This document shows positions 25,972 through 34,327 of a stretch of 64,000 bases of DNA, one piece after another (position 1 is the first letter of the stretch; every line of letters starts with the position of its first letter). Source of the DNA: Streptomyces sp. NBC_01669 (GTDB lineage Bacteria; Actinomycetota; Actinomycetes; Streptomycetales; Streptomycetaceae); the NCBI RefSeq assembly GCF_026339735.1, contig NZ_JAPEQG010000001.1, forward strand, positions 7,276,501-7,340,500, given 5' to 3'. The notes beneath the pieces are model-generated. The model saw only the letters and a program-made list of their open reading frames with translations. It made no database searches and had not been told where the DNA came from. The position numbers were made by a program, and so were the translations under genes.

Positions 25972-27231
25972 ATGGCCGCGGGATATCTGGACATCCTCCG
26001 GGCGCGGCATGCCGCACGGCTGCTGATCGGCACGCTGGTGGGGCGGCTGCCGAGCGGCACCGCCCACATCGCGATCGTCCTGTTCACCCGGGCCGAAGGC
26101 GGCAGCTACACCCTCGCGGGGGCACTCGCGGCGGTGTACGGCCTGGCCACGGCGGTCGGGCAGCCCCTGCTGGGCCGGGCGGTGGACCTGTACGGCCAGC
26201 CGCGCGTCCAGCTCCCGGCGTCCGTCGTCTCCGCGCTGGGCATGTTCCTGCTGGCTCTGGTGGGCCTCGGATCGCTTCCGCTGGCGTACGGGGCCGTGAT
26301 CGTGGCAGGGGTGTTCACGCCGCCGCTGGAGGGCGGCCTGCGGGCGCTGTGGCCGACGGTCCTGGGGAGGGAGGACCGGGTGCACCGGGCGTACGCCATG
26401 GACGCCGTGGCCCAGGAGGTCATGTTCACCGTGGGCCCGCTGCTGGTGATGGTGCTGGTCTCGCTCTGGTCGCCCGCCGCCGCGCTGCTCGTCATCAACA
26501 CCATAGGAGTGCTGGGCGCGCTTTCCGTGGTGGTGTCGGAGCCCTCCCGCACCTGGCGCTCGGCGCCCCGCGAGGCGCACTGGCTGGGCGCGCTGCGCTC
26601 GCCGGGGCTGCTGGCGCTTCTTGGTTCCTTCTTCTTCGTCGGGCTCGCGCTGGGCTCGATCACGGTGGCGGGCGTCGCGTACGCCGACGACCACGGCCGG
26701 GAGGCGGTCTACGGCTGGCTGATGGCCGCGCTCGGTCTCGGCGCGCTGATCGGCGGGGCGGTGTACGGGGCACGTCAGTGGACCGGGGCACCCGAGCGCC
26801 GGCTGCGGGGCATCGTCGCGCTGCTGGCCCTCGGCTATCTGCCGCTGATGCTGACACCCGGTGTGGTGGCGATGACCGCTCTGGCCGCGCTCGCCGGGGT
26901 GTTCCTGGCGCCGGCGATCGCATGCTCGTTCATCGTGGTGGACCGGCATGCTCCGCGGGGCACGGTGACGGAGGCGTTCTCCTGGCTCGTGACGACGTTC
27001 GGGGTGGGCGCGGCGGCGGGAACGGCCGTGGCGGGCCCGGCCGTCGAGCTGGGCGGTACGGCGTGGAGCTTCGCCGTCGCGGGGGCCGGTGGAGTGGCCG
27101 CACTGGTGGTTCTGCTGGCGACGGGAAGGGTCCTCGCAGTTCCCGGGCGTACGGACGTTTCCGTGCAGGGATCGGAAAATGATCGAAACGGTGCTGTCCA
27201 ACCCGGTTTCAGCTCGGGCCATCAGGCGTAA
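25972..27231 (+). CDS. MFS transporter
   Basis: 419 residues with about 12 membrane segments and the major-facilitator layout; an early cytoplasmic loop reads GRAVDLYGQPRVQ. It is of the exporter-like type often left as a hypothetical MFS permease in Streptomyces; substrate unknown. It is divergent from a LacI regulator and ends only 9 bases before pafA, so transcription from its promoter can run into pafA, which would tie PafA expression to the LacI effector. No strong terminator separates them. Confidence 0.9.
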   Translation: MAAGYLDILRARHAARLLIGTLVGRLPSGTAHIAIVLFTRAEGGSYTLAGALAAVYGLATAVGQPLLGRAVDLYGQPRVQLPASVVSALGMFLLALVGLGSLPLAYGAVIVAGVFTPPLEGGLRALWPTVLGREDRVHRAYAMDAVAQEVMFTVGPLLVMVLVSLWSPAAALLVINTIGVLGALSVVVSEPSRTWRSAPREAHWLGALRSPGLLALLGSFFFVGLALGSITVAGVAYADDHGREAVYGWLMAALGLGALIGGAVYGARQWTGAPERRLRGIVALLALGYLPLMLTPGVVAMTALAALAGVFLAPAIACSFIVVDRHAPRGTVTEAFSWLVTTFGVGAAAGTAVAGPAVELGGTAWSFAVAGAGGVAALVVLLATGRVLAVPGRTDVSVQGSENDRNGAVQPGFSSGHQA

Positions 27232-27240
27232 TGTTCAGTC

Positions 27241-28602
27241 ATGGACCGCCGCATTTTCGGGCTGGAGAACGAGTACGGCGTCACGTGCACGTTCAGGGGA
27301 CAGCGCCGACTGTCTCCTGACGAAGTGGCGCGCTACCTCTTCCGCCGTGTCGTGTCATGGGGCCGCAGCAGCAATGTCTTTCTGCGGAACGGCGCCCGCC
27401 TCTACCTCGACGTGGGATCGCATCCGGAATATGCAACCCCCGAATGCGACAATCTGACCGAGCTGGTCACCCACGACAAGGCCGGCGAGCGCATTCTCGA
27501 AGGCCTGCTTGTCGACGCTGAACGCCGCCTGCACGAGGAGGGAATCGCGGGCGACGTCTATCTCTTCAAGAACAACACCGATTCGGCGGGAAACTCCTAC
27601 GGGTGCCACGAGAACTACCTCGTGGCACGGCACGGAGAATTCTCCCGGCTCGCGGACATCCTCATTCCCTTCCTCGTCACGAGGCAGCTGCTCTGTGGCG
27701 CGGGCAAGGTGCTGCAGACCCCGCGCGGCGCGGTCTACTGCGTCAGCCAGCGTGCCGAGCACATCTGGGAGGGCGTCAGCTCCGCGACGACGCGCTCCCG
27801 TCCGATCATCAACACCCGCGACGAACCGCACGCGGACGCGGAGCGGTACCGCCGCCTCCATGTCATCGTCGGTGACTCCAACATGTCCGAGACGACGATG
27901 CTGCTCAAGGTCGGCGCGACGGACCTGGTGCTCCGCATGATCGAAGCGGGCACGGTGATGCGTGATCTGACGCTGGAGAACCCGATCCGGGCGATCCGTG
28001 AGGTCAGCCACGACATCACGGGACAGCGCAAGGTACGCCTCGCCAGCGGCCGCGAGGCGTCCGCCATCGAGGTGCAGCGGGAGTACTACGAGAAGGCCGT
28101 GGACTTCGTCGACCGCCGCGGCATCCGCACCGGCACCGTCGAACAGGTCCTGGAGCTGTGGGGCCGTACGCTCGACGCGATCGAGACCGAGGACCTCGAC
28201 CGGATCGGGACCGAGATCGACTGGGTGATGAAATACAAGCTCATCGAGCGGTACCGGGCCAAGCACAACATGACGATGTCGCATCCGCGGGTCGCCCAGA
28301 TAGACCTCGCCTACCACGACATCCACCGGCGGCGCGGGCTGTACTACCTGCTGGAGCGCAAGGGGCAGGCGGCCCGCATCTGCAACGACCTGAAGATCTT
28401 CGAGGGCAAGTCCGTGCCCCCGCAGACCACCCGGGCGCGGCTGCGCGGTGACTTCATCCGAAGGGCCCAGGAGCAGCGGAGGGACTTCACCGTCGACTGG
28501 GTCCACCTCAAGCTCAACGACCAGGCGCAGCGCACGGTGTTGTGCAAGGACCCGTTCCGTTCGGTGGACGACCGAGTGGAAAAGCTGATCGCGGGTATGT
28601 GA
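27241..28602 (+). CDS. pafA: Pup ligase PafA
   Basis: 453 residues. It joins deamidated Pup to substrate lysines using ATP. Glutamine-synthetase-like fold with GLENEYG (Glu9, metal), RLYLDVGSHPEYATPE (Asp57, the catalytic base position), KNNTDSAGNSYGCHENY and INTRDEPHADAERYRRLH. It is shorter than Dop and lacks the Dop loop. ATG 27241 begins 10 bases after the MFS stop. A 12-bp hairpin follows the gene. Confidence 0.98.
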   Translation: MDRRIFGLENEYGVTCTFRGQRRLSPDEVARYLFRRVVSWGRSSNVFLRNGARLYLDVGSHPEYATPECDNLTELVTHDKAGERILEGLLVDAERRLHEEGIAGDVYLFKNNTDSAGNSYGCHENYLVARHGEFSRLADILIPFLVTRQLLCGAGKVLQTPRGAVYCVSQRAEHIWEGVSSATTRSRPIINTRDEPHADAERYRRLHVIVGDSNMSETTMLLKVGATDLVLRMIEAGTVMRDLTLENPIRAIREVSHDITGQRKVRLASGREASAIEVQREYYEKAVDFVDRRGIRTGTVEQVLELWGRTLDAIETEDLDRIGTEIDWVMKYKLIERYRAKHNMTMSHPRVAQIDLAYHDIHRRRGLYYLLERKGQAARICNDLKIFEGKSVPPQTTRARLRGDFIRRAQEQRRDFTVDWVHLKLNDQAQRTVLCKDPFRSVDDRVEKLIAGM

Positions 28603-28638
28603 GCCGGCGCAGGACGCGCCTCGGCTCTTGTGCGACTC

Positions 28639-28666
28639 GGGCCCCGTACGTCCTCGTACGGGGCCC
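28639..28666 (+). terminator. Terminator after pafA
   Basis: A perfect 12-bp stem (28639-28650 with 28655-28666) with loop TCCT. Confidence 0.8.
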
Positions 28667-28727
28667 TGTGCACGCCCTAGAGTGTCGGGGACCCAACCAA
28701 CTGTGCCGTCTGAGATCTGAGGAACCA

Positions 28728-29675
28728 GTGCGCCGACTTGCCGGCCTTCTCGTTGTCCCCCTGCTGCTGCTGACAGCGGCGTGCGGCGGCGACGACAAGG
28801 GATCCGACTCCGCTTCAGCCTCCGCCTCGAAGAACGCATTCCCCGCGATCACCGCGGGTGCGAAGTTCGGCGAGAAGCCCACCCTGTCCAAGGGAGAGGG
28901 TGATCCTCCCAAGGATCTGAAGACGCGTGTCGTCAGTGAGGGAAAGGGCGCGGCGCTGAAGAACGGCGACGCGATCCAGGTCAACTACCTCGGACAGGCG
29001 TGGGACTCCACGAAGCCGTTCGACAACAGTTTCGACCGTAAGCAGCCGTTCGATCTGACCCTCGGTGCCGGCATGGTCATCAAGGGCTGGGACCAGGGGC
29101 TCCTCGGGAAGAAGGTTGGCAGCCGCGTCCAGCTCGTCATCCCGCCGGACCTCGGTTACGGCGCGCAGGGGCAGGGCGACATCAAGCCGAACGCCACCCT
29201 CGTCTTCGTCGTGGACATCCTGAAGGCGACGCACATCCCGGCGTCGGCCGAGGGCACTGCGGTCGCCCAGGACAACACCGACCTGCCGAAGGTGGGCACC
29301 AACACCGACGGCAAGGCTCCGACGGTCAAGATCCCGGAGAAGACCGACCCGCCGAAGAAGCTGGTCTCCAATTACATCCTGGAGTCCAAGGGCGAGGTCA
29401 TCAAGGAGACCGACAGCGTCGTCGTGAACTACGTGGGCCTGCTGTGGAAGGACGGAAAGACGTTCGACAGCACGTACGCCACGGGCAAGACCCAGACCTT
29501 CCCGCTGGCCCAGGTGACCCTCAAGGGGCTGAAGAACGGGCTGATCGGCAAGAAGATCGGCAGCCGTGTCCTGCTGGTCATCCCGCCGGACCAGGCCTTC
29601 GGCGACAAGGCGCAGCAGTCCATCCCCGCCAACGCCACGCTGGTCTTCGCGGTGGACCTGCTGGCAAAGATGTAA
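28728..29675 (+). CDS. Lipoprotein with two FKBP-type peptidyl-prolyl isomerase domains
   Basis: 315 residues. Signal peptide with lipobox TAAC (Cys19) anchors it outside the membrane. Two FKBP domains follow: the first at about residues 70-160 (VNYLGQAWDSTKPFDNSF, then VIKGWDQGLLGKKVGSRVQLVIPP, YGAQG), the second at about 215-315 (VNYVGLLWKDGKTFDSTY, LKGLKNGLIGKKIGSRVLLVIPP, FGDKA). In the second domain the WDQGL signature is replaced by LKNGL, so its isomerase activity may be weaker. GTG 28728 has GAGGA upstream. It probably assists folding of exported proteins. Such tandem FKBP lipoproteins are common beside pafA in Streptomyces. Confidence 0.92.
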   Translation: MRRLAGLLVVPLLLLTAACGGDDKGSDSASASASKNAFPAITAGAKFGEKPTLSKGEGDPPKDLKTRVVSEGKGAALKNGDAIQVNYLGQAWDSTKPFDNSFDRKQPFDLTLGAGMVIKGWDQGLLGKKVGSRVQLVIPPDLGYGAQGQGDIKPNATLVFVVDILKATHIPASAEGTAVAQDNTDLPKVGTNTDGKAPTVKIPEKTDPPKKLVSNYILESKGEVIKETDSVVVNYVGLLWKDGKTFDSTYATGKTQTFPLAQVTLKGLKNGLIGKKIGSRVLLVIPPDQAFGDKAQQSIPANATLVFAVDLLAKM

Positions 29676-29718
29676 GACTGTCCCGGTTGCCCAGTTATTC
29701 ATGTGGAGGAGCAGTTCA

Positions 29719-30090
29719 GTGAGCATCGAGAAGCCCGAGATCGACTTCCCGGGCGGCGAGCCGCCGGCCGACCTGGAGATCAAGGACATCTGGGAGGGCG
29801 ACGGTGCGGTCGCCAAGGCCGGCGACATGGTCAAGGTCCACTACGTGGGCGTGGCCTTCTCCACCGGCGAGGAGTTCGACGCCTCGTGGAACCGCGGCAC
29901 CCCGCTGCAGTTCCAGCTCGGCGTCGGTCAGGTCATCTCCGGCTGGGACCAGGGCGTGCAGGGCATGAAGGTCGGCGGCCGTCGCCAGCTGACCATCCCC
30001 GCGCACCTCGCGTACGGTGACCGCGGCGCCGGCGGCCGTATCGCCCCCGGCGAGACGCTGATCTTCGTCTGCGACCTGGTCGCCGTCTGA
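29719..30090 (+). CDS. Cytoplasmic FKBP-type peptidyl-prolyl cis-trans isomerase
   Basis: 123 residues, a single FKBP domain without signal peptide. The signature is complete: VHYVGVAFSTGEEFDASW, the ISGWDQGVQGMKVGGRR active-site block and HLAYGDRGAGGRIAPGETLIF. GTG 29719 has GGAGGA upstream. It is 43 bases after the lipoprotein FKBP and probably in the same transcript. Two strong hairpins follow it. Confidence 0.95.
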   Translation: MSIEKPEIDFPGGEPPADLEIKDIWEGDGAVAKAGDMVKVHYVGVAFSTGEEFDASWNRGTPLQFQLGVGQVISGWDQGVQGMKVGGRRQLTIPAHLAYGDRGAGGRIAPGETLIFVCDLVAV

Positions 30091-30109
30091 TCCGTCCCGC
30101 GGACACATC

Positions 30110-30143
30110 ACGAGGGCCCGTGCCGGACTGCACGGGCCCTCGT
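30110..30143 (+). terminator. Terminator after the FKBP genes
   Basis: A perfect 14-bp stem (30110-30123 with 30130-30143) with a 6-base loop. Confidence 0.85.
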
Positions 30144-30162
30144 TCCGTGGGGCGTGGGCTCC

Positions 30163-30219
30163 AGGAGGGTGCTGAAGATCTTGGCCGCTCTCGCGCGCCG
30201 AGATCTTCAGCACCCTCCT
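30163..30219 (+). terminator. Second, longer hairpin before pafB
   Basis: A perfect 19-bp stem (30163-30181 with 30201-30219), extended by 3-4 further inner pairs, followed by CGCTTTT. It is the longest stem in this area and lies 67 bases before the pafB start. It completes a double terminator; an attenuator role for pafBC is possible. Confidence 0.75.
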
Positions 30220-30286
30220 CGCTTTTGTCCGGACACTCCGGAGCGGTACGGTCGAGGGTCGTAGAGCACGTAGAGAAAGGGCGCCG

Positions 30287-31240
30287 ATGGCGATTGCCAA
30301 GGCCGAGCGGCTGATGAACCTGGCGCTGTGCCTGCTGGGGACCCGGCGCCCGCTCAGCAAGCGCGAGCTGCGCGGTTCCATCGAGGCCTATCTGGAAGCG
30401 GGCTCCGACGAAGCCTTCAACCGGATGTTCGAGCGGGACAAGGACGATCTGCGCGAGCTCGGTCTGGTCATCGAGACCGTGGAGAACCTGGACGGCGACA
30501 TCGGCTATCTGGCCCGCCGGGACAGCAACCGGCTGCCGCCGATCACGCTGGACGCCGAGGAGGCCGCGGCGCTGGGGCTGGCGGCAAAGGTGTGGCAGCA
30601 GGCCCGGCTCGCGGGCGCGGCCAGTGGCGCGCTGCAGAAGCTCCGGGCCGCCGGGATGCCGGAGGCCGAGGACGCGTACGAGGTGCACAGTGCCCTCGAA
30701 CCCCGTATCCCGGTCCATGAGGCAGCGTTCGAGCCGTTGATGCTGGCGTGCCGGGACCGCCGTCCGGTCACCTTCGACTACCGCAAGGCCAATGCCGCCC
30801 GCCCGGAGCAGCGCCAGGTCGAGCCCTGGACGCTCGAGTGCTGGCGCGGTCACTGGTATCTGGCCGGCTGGGACCGTGACCGTCGTGCCGAGCGGGTGTT
30901 CCGCCTGTCCCGGATCACCGGCCGGGTCCGTTCTCGGGCCGGGGCGTTCACCGCCGAGGTGCCCGACGTGGTGACCGTCCGGGAGACCGTCGAGAGCTGG
31001 GCGGGGGAGACGGCGACCCGGACCGCGCTGATCCGGCTGCGGTCCGGCTCCGGATACCCGCTGCGCTCGCGGGCGATATCGGTGCGGGAACTCGGCGACG
31101 GCTGGGAAGAGTTGGAGATTCCGTACGGACACGGTCTCGACGCCTGGCTCGTCGAATTCGGCCCGGACGTGGTCGTGCAGGAACCCGCGGATCTGCGGGC
31201 CGATGTGGTGGACCGGCTGCGCGCCGTGGCCAAGGACTGA
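30287..31240 (+). CDS. pafB: WYL-domain transcriptional regulator PafB
   Basis: 317 residues: N-terminal winged helix (AKAERLMNLALCLLGTRRPLSKREL), a central WYL domain (RRPVTFDYRK, WTLECWRGHWYLAGWDRDR) and a C-terminal WCX part. With PafC it forms the activator that controls the RecA-independent DNA damage response in mycobacteria, where it is encoded next to pafA. ATG 30287 has an AGGG site. The next gene starts 15 bases after the stop, so pafB-pafC are an operon. Confidence 0.93.
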   Translation: MAIAKAERLMNLALCLLGTRRPLSKRELRGSIEAYLEAGSDEAFNRMFERDKDDLRELGLVIETVENLDGDIGYLARRDSNRLPPITLDAEEAAALGLAAKVWQQARLAGAASGALQKLRAAGMPEAEDAYEVHSALEPRIPVHEAAFEPLMLACRDRRPVTFDYRKANAARPEQRQVEPWTLECWRGHWYLAGWDRDRRAERVFRLSRITGRVRSRAGAFTAEVPDVVTVRETVESWAGETATRTALIRLRSGSGYPLRSRAISVRELGDGWEELEIPYGHGLDAWLVEFGPDVVVQEPADLRADVVDRLRAVAKD

Positions 31241-31255
31241 GGAGGGACCGTATTC

Positions 31256-32212
31256 ATGGCGACGAACGCGATCGACCAGACGCGCCGGATGCTGTCCCTC
31301 GTGACGTATCTGAGGGAGCGCCCCGGCGCCCATGTGCAGGACGTGGCCCGGGCCTTCGGGATCACCGAGGACGAGCTGATCTCGGACCTCGACGTCCTGC
31401 CCATGTGCGGGACGAGCTTCCGTGGCGGAGATCTGCTGGACATCGACACCGACGGCGACCGGATCTGGTGGCACAACCCGGACGACGTGGCGGAGCCGCT
31501 GCGGCTCGCGGCGGACGAGGCGACGGCCCTGCTGGTGGCGGCGCGCGCCGTGGCGACGCTGCCGGGGCTGCGGGAGAGCGACCGGCAGGCACTGCTGCGG
31601 GCCACCGCCAAGCTGGAGACGGCGGCCGGTGAGGTCGGGGCGGCGAGCTCCCGGCTCTCGGTCACCTTCGAGTCCGAGGGCGGCGTCTTCGCCGATGTCG
31701 ACCGGGCGATCTCGGAGCGGCGCCGGCTCTGGCTGCGGTACTACTCACCCGCGCGCGACGAGCTCACCGAGCGTGAGGTGGACCCGATCCGGCTGTTCGC
31801 CGTGGGGCATACGTACATGGAGGCCTGGTGCAGGTCCTCCGAGGACCGGCGTACGTTCCGGCTCGACCGGGTCGCCGAGATCCGGCTGCTGGACGAGCCG
31901 TCCGCACCGCCGGAGCTGGAACTGCGGGACCTGTCCGAGGGGCTGGTGCAACCGGCGGCCGAGGACCCCGAGGTGGTGATCGAGGTCGGGCCCGGTGGCC
32001 GGTGGGTCGCCGAGTACTACCCGCACGACAGCGCGGAGGAACTGGCCGACGGCGGACTGCGGATCACCTTGCGCACGCCCGATCCGGCGTCGCTGCGCAG
32101 GCTTGCGCTGCGGCTCGGCGGGGAAGGGCGCATCGTCGCCCCGCCGGAGCTGGCGCAGAGCGCGCAGCAGGCGGCGCGGGCAGCGCTCGCCGCCTACGAC
32201 GGCCCTGCCTGA
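31256..32212 (+). CDS. pafC: WYL-domain transcriptional regulator PafC
   Basis: 318 residues with the same plan as PafB: N-terminal helix-turn-helix (RRMLSLVTYLRERPGAHVQDVARAFG, split as landmark), WYL domain (RRLWLRYYSPARDELTEREVDPIRLF) and WCX end. The partner of PafB in DNA-damage regulation. ATG 31256 has GGAGGGACC upstream. Confidence 0.93.
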   Translation: MATNAIDQTRRMLSLVTYLRERPGAHVQDVARAFGITEDELISDLDVLPMCGTSFRGGDLLDIDTDGDRIWWHNPDDVAEPLRLAADEATALLVAARAVATLPGLRESDRQALLRATAKLETAAGEVGAASSRLSVTFESEGGVFADVDRAISERRRLWLRYYSPARDELTEREVDPIRLFAVGHTYMEAWCRSSEDRRTFRLDRVAEIRLLDEPSAPPELELRDLSEGLVQPAAEDPEVVIEVGPGGRWVAEYYPHDSAEELADGGLRITLRTPDPASLRRLALRLGGEGRIVAPPELAQSAQQAARAALAAYDGPA

Positions 32213-32230
32213 GTGGATACCTGAGGAGAT

Positions 32231-32509
32231 ATGAGCAACATGTCTGTGATGTCGGGTATCTCAACTGTGGTGGTTCCGGAGTCCGTAAGGTTCAAGGCGG
32301 CCTGCCCGGACTGTCGCGGGCGCTTCGAGCTCGCGGCGGGTGCCCTGCGCCTCGCCATCGGCTCCAGCCGGCGCACCACGTTCTACTCGTTCACCTGCCC
32401 CGAGTGCGGCGCCGCCGTCCGCAAGCCCGCCGGGGAGCGGATAGTGGAACTCCTCACGGGTGGGGGCGTGCGGACGCTGCGCCTCCACACCAGCCTTCAG
32501 AACCCCTGA
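32231..32509 (+). CDS. Small zinc-ribbon-like protein of unknown function
   Basis: 92 residues with two Cys pairs, CPDC near residue 25 and CPEC near 56, spaced as in a zinc ribbon. Otherwise unrecognised. The start is uncertain: GAGGAG (32223-32228) is 2 bases before ATG 32231 and 11 before ATG 32240. It follows pafC by 18 bases and may be co-transcribed. It could bind nucleic acid or protein; nothing more can be said. Confidence 0.75.
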   Translation: MSNMSVMSGISTVVVPESVRFKAACPDCRGRFELAAGALRLAIGSSRRTTFYSFTCPECGAAVRKPAGERIVELLTGGGVRTLRLHTSLQNP

Positions 32510-32560
32510 CGCACGGACACCCGGCTCCTGTGACACCTAGACAACATCGAGGCTCTGCGC

Positions 32561-32758
32561 ATGTTCTGGCCCATGCTCGCCATCACCCTGGGATTCCTCG
32601 GGATCGCCGTCCTCGGCGTGCTGGCCATCAAGGTGTTCGTCGAGGCCCAGCGCCTGGGGCGACAGGTGACCCAGACCACTCGGCGCATCAACCGGGCGGC
32701 CGAGGATCTCGAACGGGCCGCGACCGATCTCGCCGCCACCGGCGAGGCGTTGCGCTGA
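32561..32758 (+). CDS. Small single-span membrane protein
   Basis: 65 residues: one N-terminal membrane helix (LAITLGFLGIAVLGVLAIKVF) then a charged amphipathic helix (RRINRAAEDLERAATDLAA). The same short plan occurs before tatA in other Streptomyces as I recall. There is no clear ribosome site close to ATG 32561. Function unknown. Confidence 0.7.
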   Translation: MFWPMLAITLGFLGIAVLGVLAIKVFVEAQRLGRQVTQTTRRINRAAEDLERAATDLAATGEALR

Positions 32759-33006
32759 CACGGGCGAGGGAGCTGTGCGCCGGACCGGTCGATCGGGGCG
32801 GGCGGGGCCTCCTGTTTCTCAGGTTCGGGGGGTACGCTGCTGGTGGCGGCCCTGAGAGCGAGGCATGGGCCGTAATCGCAAGGATGCATGGGTATTGCCC
32901 TGCGTTTACTCCTGCGGGATACGATCGCTGACAGTACGAAGATCGGACGTCTGTCCGACGCTCGATCAGCCCCACCCCTGCTGCCTCGGTGAGAAGGTAC
33001 ACGCAT

Positions 33007-33297
33007 ATGTTCGGAAGGCTCGGCGCTCCCGAGATCATCCTGATCCTCGTCGTCATTGTTCTGCTGTTCGGCGCGAAGAAGCTTCCTGACATGGCTCGCT
33101 CGCTCGGCAAGTCGGCCCGCATCCTCAAGAGCGAGGCCAAGGCCATGAAGTCCGAGGGTGCCGCGACGGCCACCCCCGCGGACCCGCCGAACGATGCCGC
33201 CCAGGACCAGGCCGCCCCGCGCACCATCAAGGCCGCGCCCGGCGATGTGACGAGCTCGCGTCCGGTTGCCGAGCCGACCGACTCGACCAACCGCTGA
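33007..33297 (+). CDS. tatA: Twin-arginine translocase subunit TatA
   Basis: 96 residues: short N-terminal membrane helix (APEIILILVVIVLLFGAKKLPDMA, landmark FGAKKLPD), amphipathic helix and acidic disordered tail. It forms the variable-size pore of the Tat export system. ATG 33007 follows GAGAAGG; an upstream in-frame start at 32989 has no support. tatC follows 61 bases later; tatB is not in this window and is normally elsewhere in Streptomyces. Confidence 0.96.
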   Translation: MFGRLGAPEIILILVVIVLLFGAKKLPDMARSLGKSARILKSEAKAMKSEGAATATPADPPNDAAQDQAAPRTIKAAPGDVTSSRPVAEPTDSTNR

Positions 33298-33358
33298 CAA
33301 CCGGGCCGACGCAGGCGCCGTGATGGTGACGGCCTGCTGCACGAGATGAGGACGTGGG

Positions 33359-34309
33359 TTGCTCAAGTCTGCCCGCAAGCAGGAGACGGACCCAGAGGGC
33401 CGCATGCCCCTGGTGGAGCACCTGCGTGAGCTGCGTAACCGGCTGGCGAAGGCTCTGCTGGCGATCGTCGTCGTCACGATCGTCGCCGCGTTCTTCTACA
33501 AGGGGATCATCGAGTTCTTCACCGACCCCGTGCTGAAGGCGGTCGGTTGCGAGTCGAGTTTCGCCGAACTCGCGAAGAAGGAGGACGGCACCTGTGCGCG
33601 CATCGTCCTGAACGGTCTGCTGACACCGTTCACTCTTGCGCTCAAGGTCTCCCTCATGGCGGGCGTCGTCCTTTCGTCGCCGATCTGGCTCTACCAGCTG
33701 TGGGCGTTCATCGCCCCCGGTCTGCACAAGCACGAGAAGAAGTACTCGCTCGCCTTCGTCGGCGCGGGCTTCCCGCTCTTCCTCGCCGGTGGCTTCTTCG
33801 CGTACAAGACACTGCCCACGATGGCCAAGGTCCTGCTGGACTTCTCGCCGGCCGGCCTGGACAACCAGCTGCCGCTCGATGACCTGCTGGACCTGATCAC
33901 GCGCATGGTGGTGGTCTTCGGACTCTCCTTCGAGCTGCCCCTGCTGCTCGTCATGCTGAACCTCGGCGGGGTCATCACCGGCAAGCGGATGCTCGGCTGG
34001 TGGCGCGGGATGATCATGGGAATCACGGTCTTCGCCGCCCTGGCCACGCCCAGTACGGACCCGCTCACCATGCTGGCCCTCGCCGGGCCGATCTGGGTCC
34101 TGTACTTCTGTGCCACGGCGCTCTCGCTTCTCAACGACCGCCGCAAGGCACTGCGCGCGGCGGAGGGACCTGCCGATGACGAGGCGTCGGAGCTGGACCT
34201 GACCCCCGAGGACATCGGTGAGATCGAATCGGTGTCGACGGGCGGGTCGCTGCCCGCGCAAGCGGGGCCGGACCGTGACCGGGTGAACGGTTACGACGAC
34301 ATCACCTGA
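33359..34309 (+). CDS. tatC: Twin-arginine translocase subunit TatC
   Basis: 316 residues with six membrane segments. The Tat signal-binding N-terminus reads PLVEHLRELRNRL, and the conserved first-loop and PxWLYQLWAFIAPGL region is present. The long acidic C-terminal tail (about 50 residues) is usual for Streptomyces. The start is TTG at 33359, with GAGG upstream. It recognises twin-arginine signals, which many Streptomyces secreted enzymes use. Confidence 0.95.
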   Translation: MLKSARKQETDPEGRMPLVEHLRELRNRLAKALLAIVVVTIVAAFFYKGIIEFFTDPVLKAVGCESSFAELAKKEDGTCARIVLNGLLTPFTLALKVSLMAGVVLSSPIWLYQLWAFIAPGLHKHEKKYSLAFVGAGFPLFLAGGFFAYKTLPTMAKVLLDFSPAGLDNQLPLDDLLDLITRMVVVFGLSFELPLLLVMLNLGGVITGKRMLGWWRGMIMGITVFAALATPSTDPLTMLALAGPIWVLYFCATALSLLNDRRKALRAAEGPADDEASELDLTPEDIGEIESVSTGGSLPAQAGPDRDRVNGYDDIT

Positions 34310-34327
34310 CCTTGTAAGGTCCCCCGG

